From positions 2,046,001-2,110,000 of the forward strand of contig JAGTXZ010000020.1 of NCBI GenBank assembly GCA_018398575.1: a stretch of DNA of 64,000 bases, read 5' to 3'. This document shows, piece after piece, positions 1 through 10,477 of this stretch. The stretch's first letter is position 1. Each line of letters begins with the position of its first letter. The notes under the pieces were generated by a model that had not been told where the DNA came from, did not search any database, and saw only the letters and a program-made list of their open reading frames with translations. The position numbers and the translations under genes were made by a program. Origin of the DNA: Ampelomyces quisqualis. Lineage: Eukaryota > Ascomycota > Dothideomycetes > Pleosporales > Phaeosphaeriaceae.

Positions 1-1189
1 CCGCCGATGTCGATGTCGAGATTGTCACCGGCAGCGAGTATGACATGGCTGTCTATGGCATCTTCGTCTAGATTGAGATGCGCGTTATCCTTCTGCATCT
101 TCCGCTTGAGTGACTGTATAGCCTTCTGGTGCTTCTTGCTCTTCTCATGCGCTTCGTACTGCCGCTCACTCTTGAATATCTTGTTGCATGCGACACATTC
201 ATAGTGCTCTTCTTCCACCTCTTCCTCGCTCTCCTCCTCCCCGTCATCTTCTGGCTGTGCAGTCGCCCAGCTAGGTAAGTCACGTGCCTCTCGTTCCAGT
301 TTCTCTATTTGCGCTGCCCGTGCCCGCGCAGCTTGCGCCTTGCGCGCCTCTCGTTGTGCCTTTGCCTTTTCGTCGGCCGACTTTGTGTCGGGTGTATATC
401 GCGGATCGCGCTTGCGTACAAAGGCCACCAGCGTCCTGACAGCGTCGTTGAACTCTCTCCGACCTTCATCACGGAACTTTTGGTTCTCCTTTTCCATCAA
501 TCGACGTGTGCGACGGTCAGGCGCATCGGACAGGCGGTATCTGTCCATCCACGCGTAGCTTTTGGCCGTCGCAAAGCCGTTCCATATTGAGTAGAAATCA
601 CGCACAACGTCGTCGTGTGTATCGTCCTTGTGTCCGAATGTGGGGTAGTTCGGGATGGTGAGGTGCTCATAGTCTGCCGCATATTCCTCCTCCTTGGCAA
701 GCTGCTCAAACGTCTCCCTCACAAAGCCGAAGAAGCCGTTTGGTGCGTCTGAGAAGTCGACGTTCGATCTGAACCTGCCCATGGTCCGCGTCAGGTCGTG
801 CTCAGTCGTCATGCGCATGTGGCCATGGTAGTGGTCCTCGGTGGCGCCTTCCCCACTCCCACCCCGCAAAATGTCTCCCTCGTGGGCATCGTACCAGGCG
901 CGTTCCTGGTCGTCGGAGAGGACTTCGTACGCCGTCTGGACCTCGGCAAAGAGGGCAGTGGTGCGCTCAGTGTCGCCATGGTTGCGGTCGGGGTGGAGCT
1001 CGAGTGCCTTTTTGCGGTATGCCTTTTTGAGTCTATGGTGTGTTAGGGAGGGCCTCTCTTCAATTGCGGCACAGCCCACTCGTCCTGCGAAGCTGTCCTC
1101 TCCACACCCAGCAGCTCATAGTAGCTCGTCTTGACTTCGCCGCCCCCTCCGGCTTGCTCCCCGCCTCCAGTCGACTGTCCAGCGCCCAT
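1..1189 (-). CDS. JJJ1: DnaJ/zinc-finger ribosome-biogenesis chaperone JJJ1, C-terminus beyond window
   Basis: J-domain protein of the Jjj1/DNAJC21 family, a cytosolic co-chaperone that works with Hsp70 and the Rei1 pathway in late 60S subunit maturation (family knowledge). Exon 1 is 1189-1080, followed by a 47-nt intron (1079-1033) and exon 2 from 1032 to the left edge. Splicing restores a J domain starting YYELLGVERTASQDELKKAY, with the HPD triad following in LHPDRNHGDTERT. After the J domain come a charged linker, a glutamate run and a C2H2 finger (ECVACNKIFKSERQYEAHEK), which is the Jjj1 order. I chose the ATG at 1189 (MGAGQS) because the longer reading to 1231 begins with GTG. The C-terminal second finger expected for the family lies off the window. 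Confidence 0.93.
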
Positions 1190-1817
1190 CGTCGATCCGC
1201 CCAGTTCTGACACAGGCTGGGGCGCTAGCACGTGAGCTGGGAAGGTTGATGTTCTAGAAACGGCGACCCGTGTTACCGCAAGAGTTTTGTGGCCGGGAAT
1301 GCTGGTCGCGTATGACTATTGGTTGGGCGGCTGAGGCGAAACTGTTAGGTCGACGGTTGTAGTTTGCATGTCGTGCTTTTTTTTCATATATATGCTCTTC
1401 CCCCACGCATCGTCAATTCGTATCATTCTGAATAATCCGCCTCGTGGAGATGCCGCTTAGCCGCTTTGAGACCCCATCATCATTGGACTGGACCACCAAG
1501 CACATGACCTGACGGAGAAGAACGCCCCTCACAACTCAACACCTGCGAATTGGGCCTTGGCTCACCCTCGTGCTTCACCCTCACCTACCAAGCCCTTCTC
1601 TGTCGACATCTCTGTACACAGCATCACCGTCTTGGATGCATCAGGTACCGAGTACCGACCATCTATCTGCACATCCAAAGCCGGACCCCTGCCCTGGTCT
1701 GTGGAACCGGAAAGTCCGCCGCGACAATCAGAGCCTTTCGTGGGGCCACGTGCGCGTCTGACAGGTCCTGACCGGCCAGCCCTGTCGACGTACCACGGTC
1801 CACTTTAGCACACAACC
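1190..1817. other. Divergent promoter region, JJJ1 and SPX-RING gene
   Basis: 628 nt without a supportable gene. Short overlapping ORFs at 1550-1808 look like chance readings. It contains pyrimidine-rich tracts near 1560-1620 and a CACGTG box at 1747. Confidence 0.6.
1747..1752. promoter_or_regulatory. CACGTG E-box 66 bp upstream of SPX-RING start codon
   Basis: The palindrome CACGTG lies in the context GGCCACGTGCGC. This is the core bound by bHLH factors of the Pho4/NUC-1 type that control phosphate genes, and the downstream gene has an SPX phosphate-sensing domain. The match is only six bases and other bHLH factors use it, so function is inferred. Confidence 0.35.
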
Positions 1818-3451
1818 ATGAAGTTCGGCCAAGCTTTCAAGCAGAGCCTCCGCAACGAAGGATTTCCTCCCGAGTGGGTCGAATCTGCCATTTCGTATTC
1901 GCAGCTCAAAAAGTGCATCAAAAGACTCACTGATGAGCTGCGTCAGGTGGGCCTGGATCCGGAGACGCTGTCCAGGCTATTGAAACATGTCGAGGACTAC
2001 AATGCTTCGACGGATCAAGATGTCGACCAAGAACGACCCTTTGAGTACATTTTGAATGGCGACGATGTGATCGACGCCAATTCATTGACAACGCGGAGGC
2101 CTTTCCAGCCGAAACTTCTCTTCCATGTCGATGAAACTACTGGCGAGGTGCATAGCGCCAAGCTCCATGAAGAGACGAAACGGAAGCTGCAGATGTTGGC
2201 TGTCGAGACGGGCATGACAGAATTGCGCGTTTTTGAAGACACAAGCTCGTCACTTGGAGACTCAGAGCCCTCGGACTTGGCCAGTCCAACAAGCCCTACC
2301 ACTCCTGCAAGACTCCCTCATACAAATACATCCAAGCACCGCCCAGGGTGTCGAACGGTTGAAGTCCCTCTCTACTCCGATACCGAGTTCTTCACCAGAC
2401 TCAGCACCGAGGTGTCTGGGCTGGAGAAGCTACAAGAGCGAGAAGAGAAGAGGATGCACGGCCAGATCGAGGACCTGGGAAAGCAAATAGCGAAAATGAC
2501 CGACCCAGATCGGAAAAAAAATCGGAAGACTCTTGCTGCATGGCGCCAGGTATTCCAGATATATGTTGAAGAAGGCATCTTCTTTGGCAATACAGAAGTT
2601 GACCACAAGCCTCACGACTCCGACAAGGCTATGCAGAGATTGGCCGAGTTCTCGAACAAAATTGCTCAAACCGGTGTAGTAGAGCGCCTTCGAAAGAAGG
2701 ACGATTTAAAATCCTTAAACATGTTCGTGCACATCAACCGCGAGGTCCTCCAATCCCTCCGCTTCGGCGAAATCAACCACAGCGCCATGGTCAAGATTTT
2801 GAAAAGTGAGCCCTCTTCCCGTCCGCATTCACCTACCCCATCCCACCACTAACCTACAACACCACCATCAGAATTCGACAAGCGCACCGCCCTCGGTGTA
2901 AAACAAACCTTCCCCCGCCAAGTCTCTTACCCGTCTTTCTCCGAACACCTCGCCAAAGCCGTCTGCGCAGAAGTCCACACCAACATCCTCGCGCACATCC
3001 CCCAAATCGACGACTACTCGTGCCCCATGTGCATGGAGATAAAATGGCGGCCCGTCAAACTACGCTGCTCGCACGTATTCTGCATAAGATGTTTAATCGT
3101 CATGCAAAACAACAAACAACCCAACTGCCCCTTTTGCCGGGAACCAAGCGTCTTCGACGCCAATTCAGGTAACGTCTCCTCGTCGTTGTCGCTGCCGTCG
3201 CCACCATCCACTTTGCCCCCCCAACATGTACGGGGTGGAACGGAGCGGGGCTTGCTCGCGCAGCATATTTGAAGCAACGAGAAGAAAAAAAACTTACACA
3301 AAGGATAGATAACCTCGACCACGAACTCGCTGCTTTTTTGAAAAAATGGTTCCCGGACCAGGTCAAGACGAAACAGCGCTACAACCAACTCATGGCTGCT
3401 GTCGATCAGTATGGTGAGGTCTATGCGACTCAAAAGTGCGTGGTTATGTGA
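1818..3451 (+). CDS. SPX domain plus RING-type E3 ubiquitin ligase with CaaX-like tail
   Basis: 475-aa protein from three exons: 1818-2805, 2872-3168 and 3309-3451. The N-terminus MKFGQAFKQSLRNEGFPPEW and the following lysine-rich helix match the SPX domain, which binds inositol polyphosphates as a phosphate signal. The SPX region runs to about residue 320 with a long internal insertion. A C3HC4 RING follows (C380, C383, C395, H397, C400, C403, C415, C418), so the protein is probably a ubiquitin ligase linked to phosphate status, like plant NLA and fungal SPX-RING proteins. Intron 1 (2806-2871) has a CACTAAC branch site. Intron 2 (3169-3308, 140 nt) is unusually long for this window. The last four residues are CVVM, a possible prenylation box. 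A further downstream exon cannot be fully excluded. Confidence 0.9.
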
Positions 3452-4169
3452 TGCTTTGGAATCTACGTCCCTCCCTCCCCCCGCTTGGTCCGCGTGGAAG
3501 ATACACTGTACTAAAGTCTGGTTTAGGTTTCTCCGGAGTGGGTCGTTGTGGTGAGACACTCCAACTGAATAATGTGGGGTTGGAGAGAGTTGATGCTAAC
3601 GAGTGGGGCAGGCACATGGTTTGAACTTTGAGAATCAGAGGAGGGAGGAAATTAGAGGAGGGCACGGTGTGTTTGAAGCGGGAAATGCGTGTGTTTGAGA
3701 TACCCCCCTCCCCCTCTCCACACCTTTCATTTTACAATTACGACATGAAATATTCACTGGATTGTCGGGGTTTCCGTCCCGCTTTGTTGGGACTCTGCTC
3801 TCGATACTGGATGGAGTCTGCACACAAGCAGTGATCCCACATGTTGTTTTGGCACTGGCAAGAAGCAGCTTACGAAGCATGTCAGTTTACAATGCACGTT
3901 TCTTTCCCGCGCGGCCAGTCTGGGCTATCTTGACTGTCCTGTGATTGCGGGCCTGAGGCTCTTCATCAAGAGCTGGACAATACCCGTGGCCAAAGTCAAA
4001 AAAAGCTCCAAGGATCGAAACGAATTTGGTACTCGAATAGTACTTCGCTCAACCAGAAAATACAAAAAGTAGAAATGCAGCACCTGCTATGCTAACTCCC
4101 ATGGGCGAACATCGTGATATACGGTCCAATCCCCCGCCCCAGCGCCGTATGTGGGTCCAAATACTCCAT
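3452..4169. other. Intergenic, convergent 3' ends
   Basis: Between the SPX-RING stop and the SWI1 stop. Small ORFs at 3628-3944 overlap each other on both strands and show no family resemblance. I see no gene here. Confidence 0.5.
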
Positions 4170-7100
4170 TTACTCGTCCAGATAGCCAATCTTGCAAAAT
4201 TGATTCAAGCTCCTCACGTCCAGTTGAGCCGTTAGAAGTGCACCCAGTAGTGTTTCTTTCCGGGGAAGAATGTCTGCCTTGACTTTCCAGGAGCTTCCGT
4301 TGAAGCTAAAGATGTCCATGTCTTCGTCATCCTCGTCGATTTCATCGTCATGGGCGTGGCCATTCGTTTGTACACCTTTGACCAATGTGTCTCCACCCTT
4401 TGATTTGTCGCCCAGGCGCTTTAGTGTCGAAAGTGCGCGATGGACAATCAGCTGAAAGCCTTCCCGATCGTGATCCATAGGCCGTTGCCCACGCGCATTT
4501 ACTGGCTGAGGAGGGATCGGTAGCGCAGCGTCTGTAACAGAGAGAGACATGGCAAACTTGAGTAGGCTATGTGCCCAGCCATCTTCGGATTCTAGCCAGG
4601 AGCGACAGAGACCGCTTTCCGCTCCAGGAGCAAGACTAGCAAGAATGTCCGCAGCTAGCATACCTTGCATCAAGTACGCTTTTCGCGATTCAGCAATGCG
4701 AGCTTCGAACATGCGGGCATCTTTGGTGGGCTGTCCTTTCACTTGGTACATCCTGTTCTCAATATAGTTGCGATCTGGCGCGACAGATATGGCTAGAGAG
4801 AAGGCACGTGTCAGAAGGTCATAGGCCGGAGTCGACGTCGCCTCATTGACGAAAATCTGCTTGTAGTACGTTCGATTCGGGTCGTCTCTAGCCAGTAGCT
4901 TTGCTAGACTGTCAACTGCGGACGGAAGATAACGGTGGATTTGTGGATTGAAAGGCGTGAACTTGGCGGGCTCGGTAGGGCGCGGACAAGGCGCAAAGGC
5001 GCAGAGGAAGTGAAGAACGGCGTAGGCATCTTCGCGAGACGGTAGAACGATCTTGGCGCCCGTGTTGGAGAAGAATGTAATGACGTCCTTCATGAAATCA
5101 AAAGTGTTGATGTGTGACCGGAGAAGGAGTACGCGGGTACCGACAAGCCGTATGAAGTTTGAGAGAAATTTCAGTACGGGAAAGCTCACCAGTGAAGCGT
5201 GGTTCACTTCGAGAAACGAGAGATTTCGGAAGATGGTTGTTATGGCAAGAAGTCGGTCTGCGGTTCGATCTAAGGTGTATTCTTTGGTACCGACAACAGG
5301 AAGGTCCTGCAATGTCGCAGCCTCCACGCGGCAGTGATGCAGTACGTCTTCGTATGGAGTCAAGTCCAGGATGTCGGTGACTTCGGGGTTTTCGTTTCCG
5401 AGAATCTCGAGCTGCTCTTCCGCAAGATCAACCAACACATCCGTCAAGTCTTCACACAAACTTAGATCGAATTGGATGGTATTCTCGTACGTTATCCGCG
5501 TGAGAGTGTCCAACGCGAGTCGAGTCTCTGCATGTAATCCTGATCGTAGACTCATGGTGAGAGCTCTTATGTCAATTGCGCCCATTTCAGACAACAACGG
5601 ATGGTTTGGTTTGTAGGTGACGATTGTCTCTATCATGGTCTTGAAGTTTTCCGAGTCAAAGTCAAGCCCGCCCCAGGTATCCTGCTTGCGGTATGCTGGC
5701 TGATATACCCGGGTCCCATCCTCACTCTCGATCACTGGTTTTCGCCTCTCCAGGTCTTCCACGCTAATTGTTGGTGTCTCAGCAGCGGGAATGGCAGGCT
5801 CGCCGGGTTTCGTTGGCGAAGCCAAGGCCTGACTCGGCTCCCTGGCTTGTGAAGGCGTGCCTTCTAGTTGTCGACTCATGCTTTTCCTGGCGCTGCCGTC
5901 TGGCTGCGGTGTGCCATGGCCATTCATGTTCGGCAGTGATGCGTTGCTTTGAAGGGGTGTAGAATGCTGCGGTTGTGATGCAGGATCGAATTGCTGAGAT
6001 TGCGGGTTTTGCGGCATGGGTGTCGCCGACTGCCGCTGCTGTTGCTGCTGCTGCTGCTTCATAGCCTCTTGTGACCGTTGTAGTTGCTGCAGGTATTCTT
6101 GCTGCGCCGAGCCGTTGTTCTGACCACCTGGAATCTGAGGCCTGGTTGGTGACATTTGCTGGCCTGTGGCACCCATCTGTCCCTGTTGGCCGACCATACC
6201 TTTCAGGGCTTGTTGCCTTTGAAAGTATGCATGCTCGTATATAGCCAAGTTCTGTTCGTATATTTGTTGGAGCTCTTGGGGAGCTGATGGGAATTGTTGA
6301 GGCGGTATGTTCATGACGTGGGAGATTTTTGGCCAGGCCTGCGACTGTGTGACGACTCGGTGCCCCTTGTACCGCAGAACAACCGTATAGAGTTGCTGCA
6401 GGTTTATGGGACGTCCGGCGACGGTTGGTTGGGGATTGAACGGTCGGCGATGTTGACCCATCAGCGCGCTGACGTTCTTGAGGAATTGTTGGTATTGGTA
6501 TTGGGGGTTCTGCTGCTGTTGCTGGCCGGGCTGTTGTATCATTGCAGGCTGCATGCCCTGTTGCATGGCCTGTTGCTGCATGGCCTGTTGCTGCATGGCC
6601 TGTTGCTGCATGCCCTGGTGCTGCATGCCACCGGGCATCGGGCCAGACATGGCGCCGGGTATCTGGCCACCCTGATGCCGTTGTTGCGCCGCCATGTTAC
6701 TCGCTGCCAAGTTGCCCATCTGGTGTTGCTGTTGCGCCTGGGCTTGCAGGCGCATCGCGTACTGTCTTTGGGCTTCTTGCTGCCGACTCTGTAGGTTCTG
6801 CGACAATTGAACCGACTGAACGGGAAACTGTCCACTGGCAGTCTGGTTGAAGCCCGGGTTCATGGGTGAGTTCTGGAAGCCCATCGGCGACAGCTGCGGC
6901 GCGTGGGGATTTTGGGCGGGCGAGGCAGTCTGCATGCGCTGGGCTCCCAATTGCGCGGGCGCAAAGTTTTGGTTTTGCATGGTCGGCGAGGGCGTATTGG
7001 CGAAGTTCTGCTGTTGTGGGAAGCCGAACTGGGGCTGTTGCGACGGGGTCTGGGAGCGCGACAGGGAGAGCGAGGCGCCGGTCGAGTCTCGTTTCTGCGG

Positions 7101-7214
7101 TATTGATGACATGGGATACGCGCGCGTGCCGTTCATCTGCGGGTTCGCGATTGCGCTCGGGTCGATGAAGTTGGAGGGATCGTACATGCCGTTTTGGGGC
7201 GTCTGGAAGTCCAT
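4170..7214 (-). CDS. SWI1: SWI/SNF chromatin-remodelling subunit with ARID domain (SWI1)
   Basis: Intronless 1014-aa protein. Residues 1-235 and 350-450 are glutamine-, proline- and asparagine-rich and low in complexity, as in yeast Swi1. An ARID/BRIGHT DNA-binding domain lies at about 240-335 (FLKNVSALMGQHRRPF, then GRPINLQQLYTVVLRYKGH and a conserved WPKI). The C-terminal half (about 480-1014) is helical, armadillo-like and ends GYLDE. The ARID plus this C-terminal half identify the SWI1/ARID1-type subunit, which targets the remodeller in the nucleus. The start MDFQTPQNGMYD is the first ATG after upstream stops. Part of the N-terminal Gln tract comes from a 15-bp DNA repeat. Confidence 0.93.
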   Translation of the reverse strand: MDFQTPQNGMYDPSNFIDPSAIANPQMNGTRAYPMSSIPQKRDSTGASLSLSRSQTPSQQPQFGFPQQQNFANTPSPTMQNQNFAPAQLGAQRMQTASPAQNPHAPQLSPMGFQNSPMNPGFNQTASGQFPVQSVQLSQNLQSRQQEAQRQYAMRLQAQAQQQHQMGNLAASNMAAQQRHQGGQIPGAMSGPMPGGMQHQGMQQQAMQQQAMQQQAMQQGMQPAMIQQPGQQQQQNPQYQYQQFLKNVSALMGQHRRPFNPQPTVAGRPINLQQLYTVVLRYKGHRVVTQSQAWPKISHVMNIPPQQFPSAPQELQQIYEQNLAIYEHAYFQRQQALKGMVGQQGQMGATGQQMSPTRPQIPGGQNNGSAQQEYLQQLQRSQEAMKQQQQQQQRQSATPMPQNPQSQQFDPASQPQHSTPLQSNASLPNMNGHGTPQPDGSARKSMSRQLEGTPSQAREPSQALASPTKPGEPAIPAAETPTISVEDLERRKPVIESEDGTRVYQPAYRKQDTWGGLDFDSENFKTMIETIVTYKPNHPLLSEMGAIDIRALTMSLRSGLHAETRLALDTLTRITYENTIQFDLSLCEDLTDVLVDLAEEQLEILGNENPEVTDILDLTPYEDVLHHCRVEAATLQDLPVVGTKEYTLDRTADRLLAITTIFRNLSFLEVNHASLVSFPVLKFLSNFIRLVGTRVLLLRSHINTFDFMKDVITFFSNTGAKIVLPSREDAYAVLHFLCAFAPCPRPTEPAKFTPFNPQIHRYLPSAVDSLAKLLARDDPNRTYYKQIFVNEATSTPAYDLLTRAFSLAISVAPDRNYIENRMYQVKGQPTKDARMFEARIAESRKAYLMQGMLAADILASLAPGAESGLCRSWLESEDGWAHSLLKFAMSLSVTDAALPIPPQPVNARGQRPMDHDREGFQLIVHRALSTLKRLGDKSKGGDTLVKGVQTNGHAHDDEIDEDDEDMDIFSFNGSSWKVKADILPRKETLLGALLTAQLDVRSLNQFCKIGYLDE
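6571..6615 (-). repeat. 15-bp tandem repeat, three units, coding for QQQAM in SWI1
   Basis: On the plus strand the unit is TGTTGCTGCATGGCC, present three times (6571, 6586, 6601; the last has one change). On the coding strand it gives repeated AMQQQ units within the Gln-rich N-terminus. Such in-frame repeats are often length-polymorphic. Confidence 0.9.
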
Positions 7215-8345
7215 GTTGCGCGGCTACCGCGGACGAGGAAGGCGTCTATGCGTGGTGGCAGGAAGTGAGGGCAGGCAAGGACTGCGAGGTAGAGAGCAAT
7301 GCCGGAAGCGCACGTGAGTGCATCCGATCGGCCTGCACAGCGGCCCGTCAGCGCACATGTTGATGTCTGGATGAACGCGACTTGGATGCAGCAGGCGGCC
7401 CGGCGAGGCGCAGACGGAGCAGCAGTGGGGAGCATGGGGAGCATGGAAATACATACCGCGCGACTGCTAATTGACGCTAAAGCGCTCTTCTCATCAGGGC
7501 AGGACGGGAAATCGGCGGCTTGGGTTGCGGTCGATAGGTCACGTACCGCACGCTCAGGACGCGAGGTCGTTTGTAGGCGCAAGGCCTGTGGAGAGAGGAG
7601 CTGGGCCTCGTCGGCCTAGCCTGTTCGGGTCGTCACGTTATCCGAGAGCGCGCCCTGGCGCCTGCACATGTGCGGGAGCACGACGCACAGCGCGCGACGC
7701 CTCGAGCGCAGTCTTCACAGTCGCAAGGTCAGAAAAGGCCAGAAAACGCCTGAACCAAGCAGGGTGGCATGTGCATCCGACGCGTTGGCGCGTTGACGAA
7801 TGAGTGAAGTGGCTGCACTTCACGCAGTCTAGCGGGTCAATTGGCCGCTGTCCACGGACGGTGTGACGGAAACACAGTCTCTCCACTTGTTGCATCACTC
7901 AGGCTCCTGCAGAAGGCAGGATCCGAGGACTAGGTATTCAGGCCGAATTGGCCATGTCAAGGCCGTCGGTGTCGCGGTGCCCCGATTCGTAGCCTGGAGT
8001 CCCTGGAGAGTCTCTCGGTCAACACGGTGTAGCGATAGATGTGTGTCAAAAGGCGACTTCATCGACTATCAAAAGCTTCCCATGGATGAATCATGATGGC
8101 ACCATGTACTCGTCCGGGCATGGACTCACTCCTTGTTGACTGTCCAGCTCATCCTTGCGCAACATGAACATGATCAACCCACGTGACGTCGGAGCTACCC
8201 GTCTCTAGCCCGATGCCTTCCACGAGCCGCATCAACATCGTGACAAGCACAACGATCTCACTACCACCAACCTCATACCGCTACACCCACTTTTTTCTAA
8301 CCACGCTAGCACCCACCACCAAGCTCTACTCCTCAAGCCGCCCAA
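7215..8345. other. 1.1-kb divergent promoter region, SWI1 and RPT3
   Basis: No supportable gene. ORFs on both strands (7299-7803, 7133-7582) overlap one another and run into the SWI1 start in the wrong frame. A CACGTGACG stretch lies near 8180 upstream of RPT3. Confidence 0.55.
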
Positions 8346-9709
8346 ATGGCTGACGCAGCCGTCGAGAACCCGTCCAACACCGTCCCGCCGCACAAGAAGC
8401 AGCTCCCGTCATCGATACCAAACTTCGACACGCTGGAAGGCTTCGTGACAGATGGCAGCGATGACTACTCCACATTCAAGAAGTTGCAACGGCAGTTGGA
8501 GTGGGTGCCAGCACGTCATCGCGCGCATGCCATAGCCGGCTAACTGGTACAGGTACATCCACCTCCAAGAGGAGTACATCAAAGACGAGCAGCGCAGCTT
8601 AAAGCGCGAACTGGTACGCGCGCAAGAAGAGATAAAGCGCATTCAGAGTGTACCGCTTGTGATAGGACAGTTTATGGAGGCGATCGACCAGAAGTGAGCA
8701 CGTCTCGATTCATCGCCAGTCGCTGGCTAACACTCGCAGCACGGGTATTGTACAGTCATCAACAGGCTCAAACTACGTCGTTCGTATTCTCTCGACTCTC
8801 GATCGCGAGTTACTGAAGCCATCTTCGTCTGTTGCCCTCCACCGTCACTCGAATGCGCTCGTCGACATCCTGCCTCCTGAGGCCGATTCGTCAATCGCCA
8901 TGCTTGGCCAGGACGAGAAGCCCGACGTCACCTACGCCGATGTAGGAGGTCTGGACATGCAGAAGCAGGAGATCCGAGAAGCTGTCGAGTTGCCCCTCAC
9001 ACACTTCGACCTCTACAAGCAGATCGGTATCGACCCACCGCGCGGTGTGTTGCTATACGGACCTCCAGGCACAGGAAAGACGATGTTGGTCAAGGCCGTG
9101 GCGAACAGCACAACTGCATCCTTCATCCGAGTAGTAGGTTCCGAGTTTGTGCAAAAGTATCTCGGAGAGGGACCGCGCATGGTCCGTGACGTCTTCCGAA
9201 TGGCGCGCGAGAACTCACCGTCCATCATCTTCATCGACGAGATCGACGCCATCGCCACGAAGCGTTTCGATGCACAGACCGGTGCCGACCGAGAAGTCCA
9301 ACGTATTCTTCTTGAGTTGCTCAACCAGATGGACGGTTTCGACCAAACCTCCAACGTCAAGGTCATCATGGCCACCAACCGTGCGGACACTCTCGACCCC
9401 GCGCTCCTCCGTCCCGGTCGTCTCGACAGGAAAATTGAGTTCCCATCCCTCCGCGATCGTCGCGAGCGCCGCCTCATCTTCTCCACCATTGCCAGCAAGA
9501 TGAGTTTGTCGCCCGAGGTAGATCTTGACAGCTTGATTGTGCGAAACGACCCGCTTTCTGGTGCGATTATCGCGGCGATCATGCAGGAAGCAGGTCTGAG
9601 GGCGGTGCGCAAGAACAGGTACAACATCATCCAGGCGGACCTGGAGGAGGCGTATACCAGCCAGGTCAAGGGTACCACCGAGGCGGACAAGTTCGACTTC
9701 TACAAGTGA
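8346..9709 (+). CDS. RPT3: 26S proteasome regulatory ATPase Rpt3
   Basis: 421-aa AAA+ ATPase from three exons: 8346-8500, 8553-8693 and 8740-9709. It is one of six ATPases in the base of the 19S regulatory particle, which unfold ubiquitinated substrates. An N-terminal coiled coil (about residues 40-95) precedes an OB-fold region (about 95-145). Walker A GPPGTGKT is at 206-213, Walker B IIFIDEID at 261-268, followed by an arginine-finger region (LLRPGRLDRKIEF). The C-terminus FDFYK carries the HbYX motif that docks into the 20S alpha ring. Length fits yeast Rpt3 (428 aa). Intron 1 (52 nt) has donor GTGGGT and branch GCTAACT; intron 2 is 46 nt. Confidence 0.97.
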
Positions 9710-10477
9710 GCCATGTCGCTGGGGGTGTAAGTGGTTTGGCAGTGGACATGGCACTTGTACACTATGATAGACACCATCTTTGCATGCATAATGAAGACTC
9801 CTATGGCGTGTCACTTGATCACTACTCGTTCACAAACTTCGGCTACATGCGCACACACAAAGACACGCTACATAGGCAGTATGCAATATATTCCCATCTA
9901 TCCAACCTACCGCAGCACCTTCGCCCCCTCGCAACCCAAACATGACCCTCTTAACACCAACTCTCTTTCTTTCTCTCTCTCTCCTCGCCAACCCCTCCAA
10001 CCCACAATCAAGATTACCTAACCTAGCGCGTCCCCCCGCCCTCGCGCAAAACTATCCTACAAGAAGCGAACAAGAAACAAACCAGAGACACGACGCCAAC
10101 GCACGCACCAAGTGAGGAAACAGTAGTGACGAGAGTGCATTCGCACAGGGCTTCAATCCATCTCCTCGATGAATGCGAGCGTTTGGCTGGGGCCGAGAAG
10201 GAGAAAGGGAAAGGGTAGAGGCGGAGGGGAAGGGGGGAGGGGGATACATGGCTGAGATGTGTCGCAGCAGGAACGGTGAAGGAGAAACAAAGGAGAAGGG
10301 GAAAACAATTGGGGGTGAGACGGGAACTAGTTCAGAGTATGGTTCGATGGGAATTAAGCTCATTGGTATCGTGCATACGCGACGCAAGAGTGAGGTTCAA
10401 CAACGGGGAAAACGACGCAGAAGAGGTGAGCCAACGGGCGAGTTATGCACAGCGTTGTTGGCCTGGGGAAAATAGTC
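9710..10477. other. Intergenic between convergent RPT3 and MSS4
   Basis: 3' flanks of two convergent genes. It contains a pyrimidine-rich stretch near 9960-10010 and a purine-rich stretch at 10190-10330. ORFs here are low-complexity shadows. Confidence 0.5.

Noticed and set aside
9013..9814. Two minus-strand ORFs of about 200 codons inside RPT3
   Set aside because: Antisense shadows of a highly conserved AAA+ gene.
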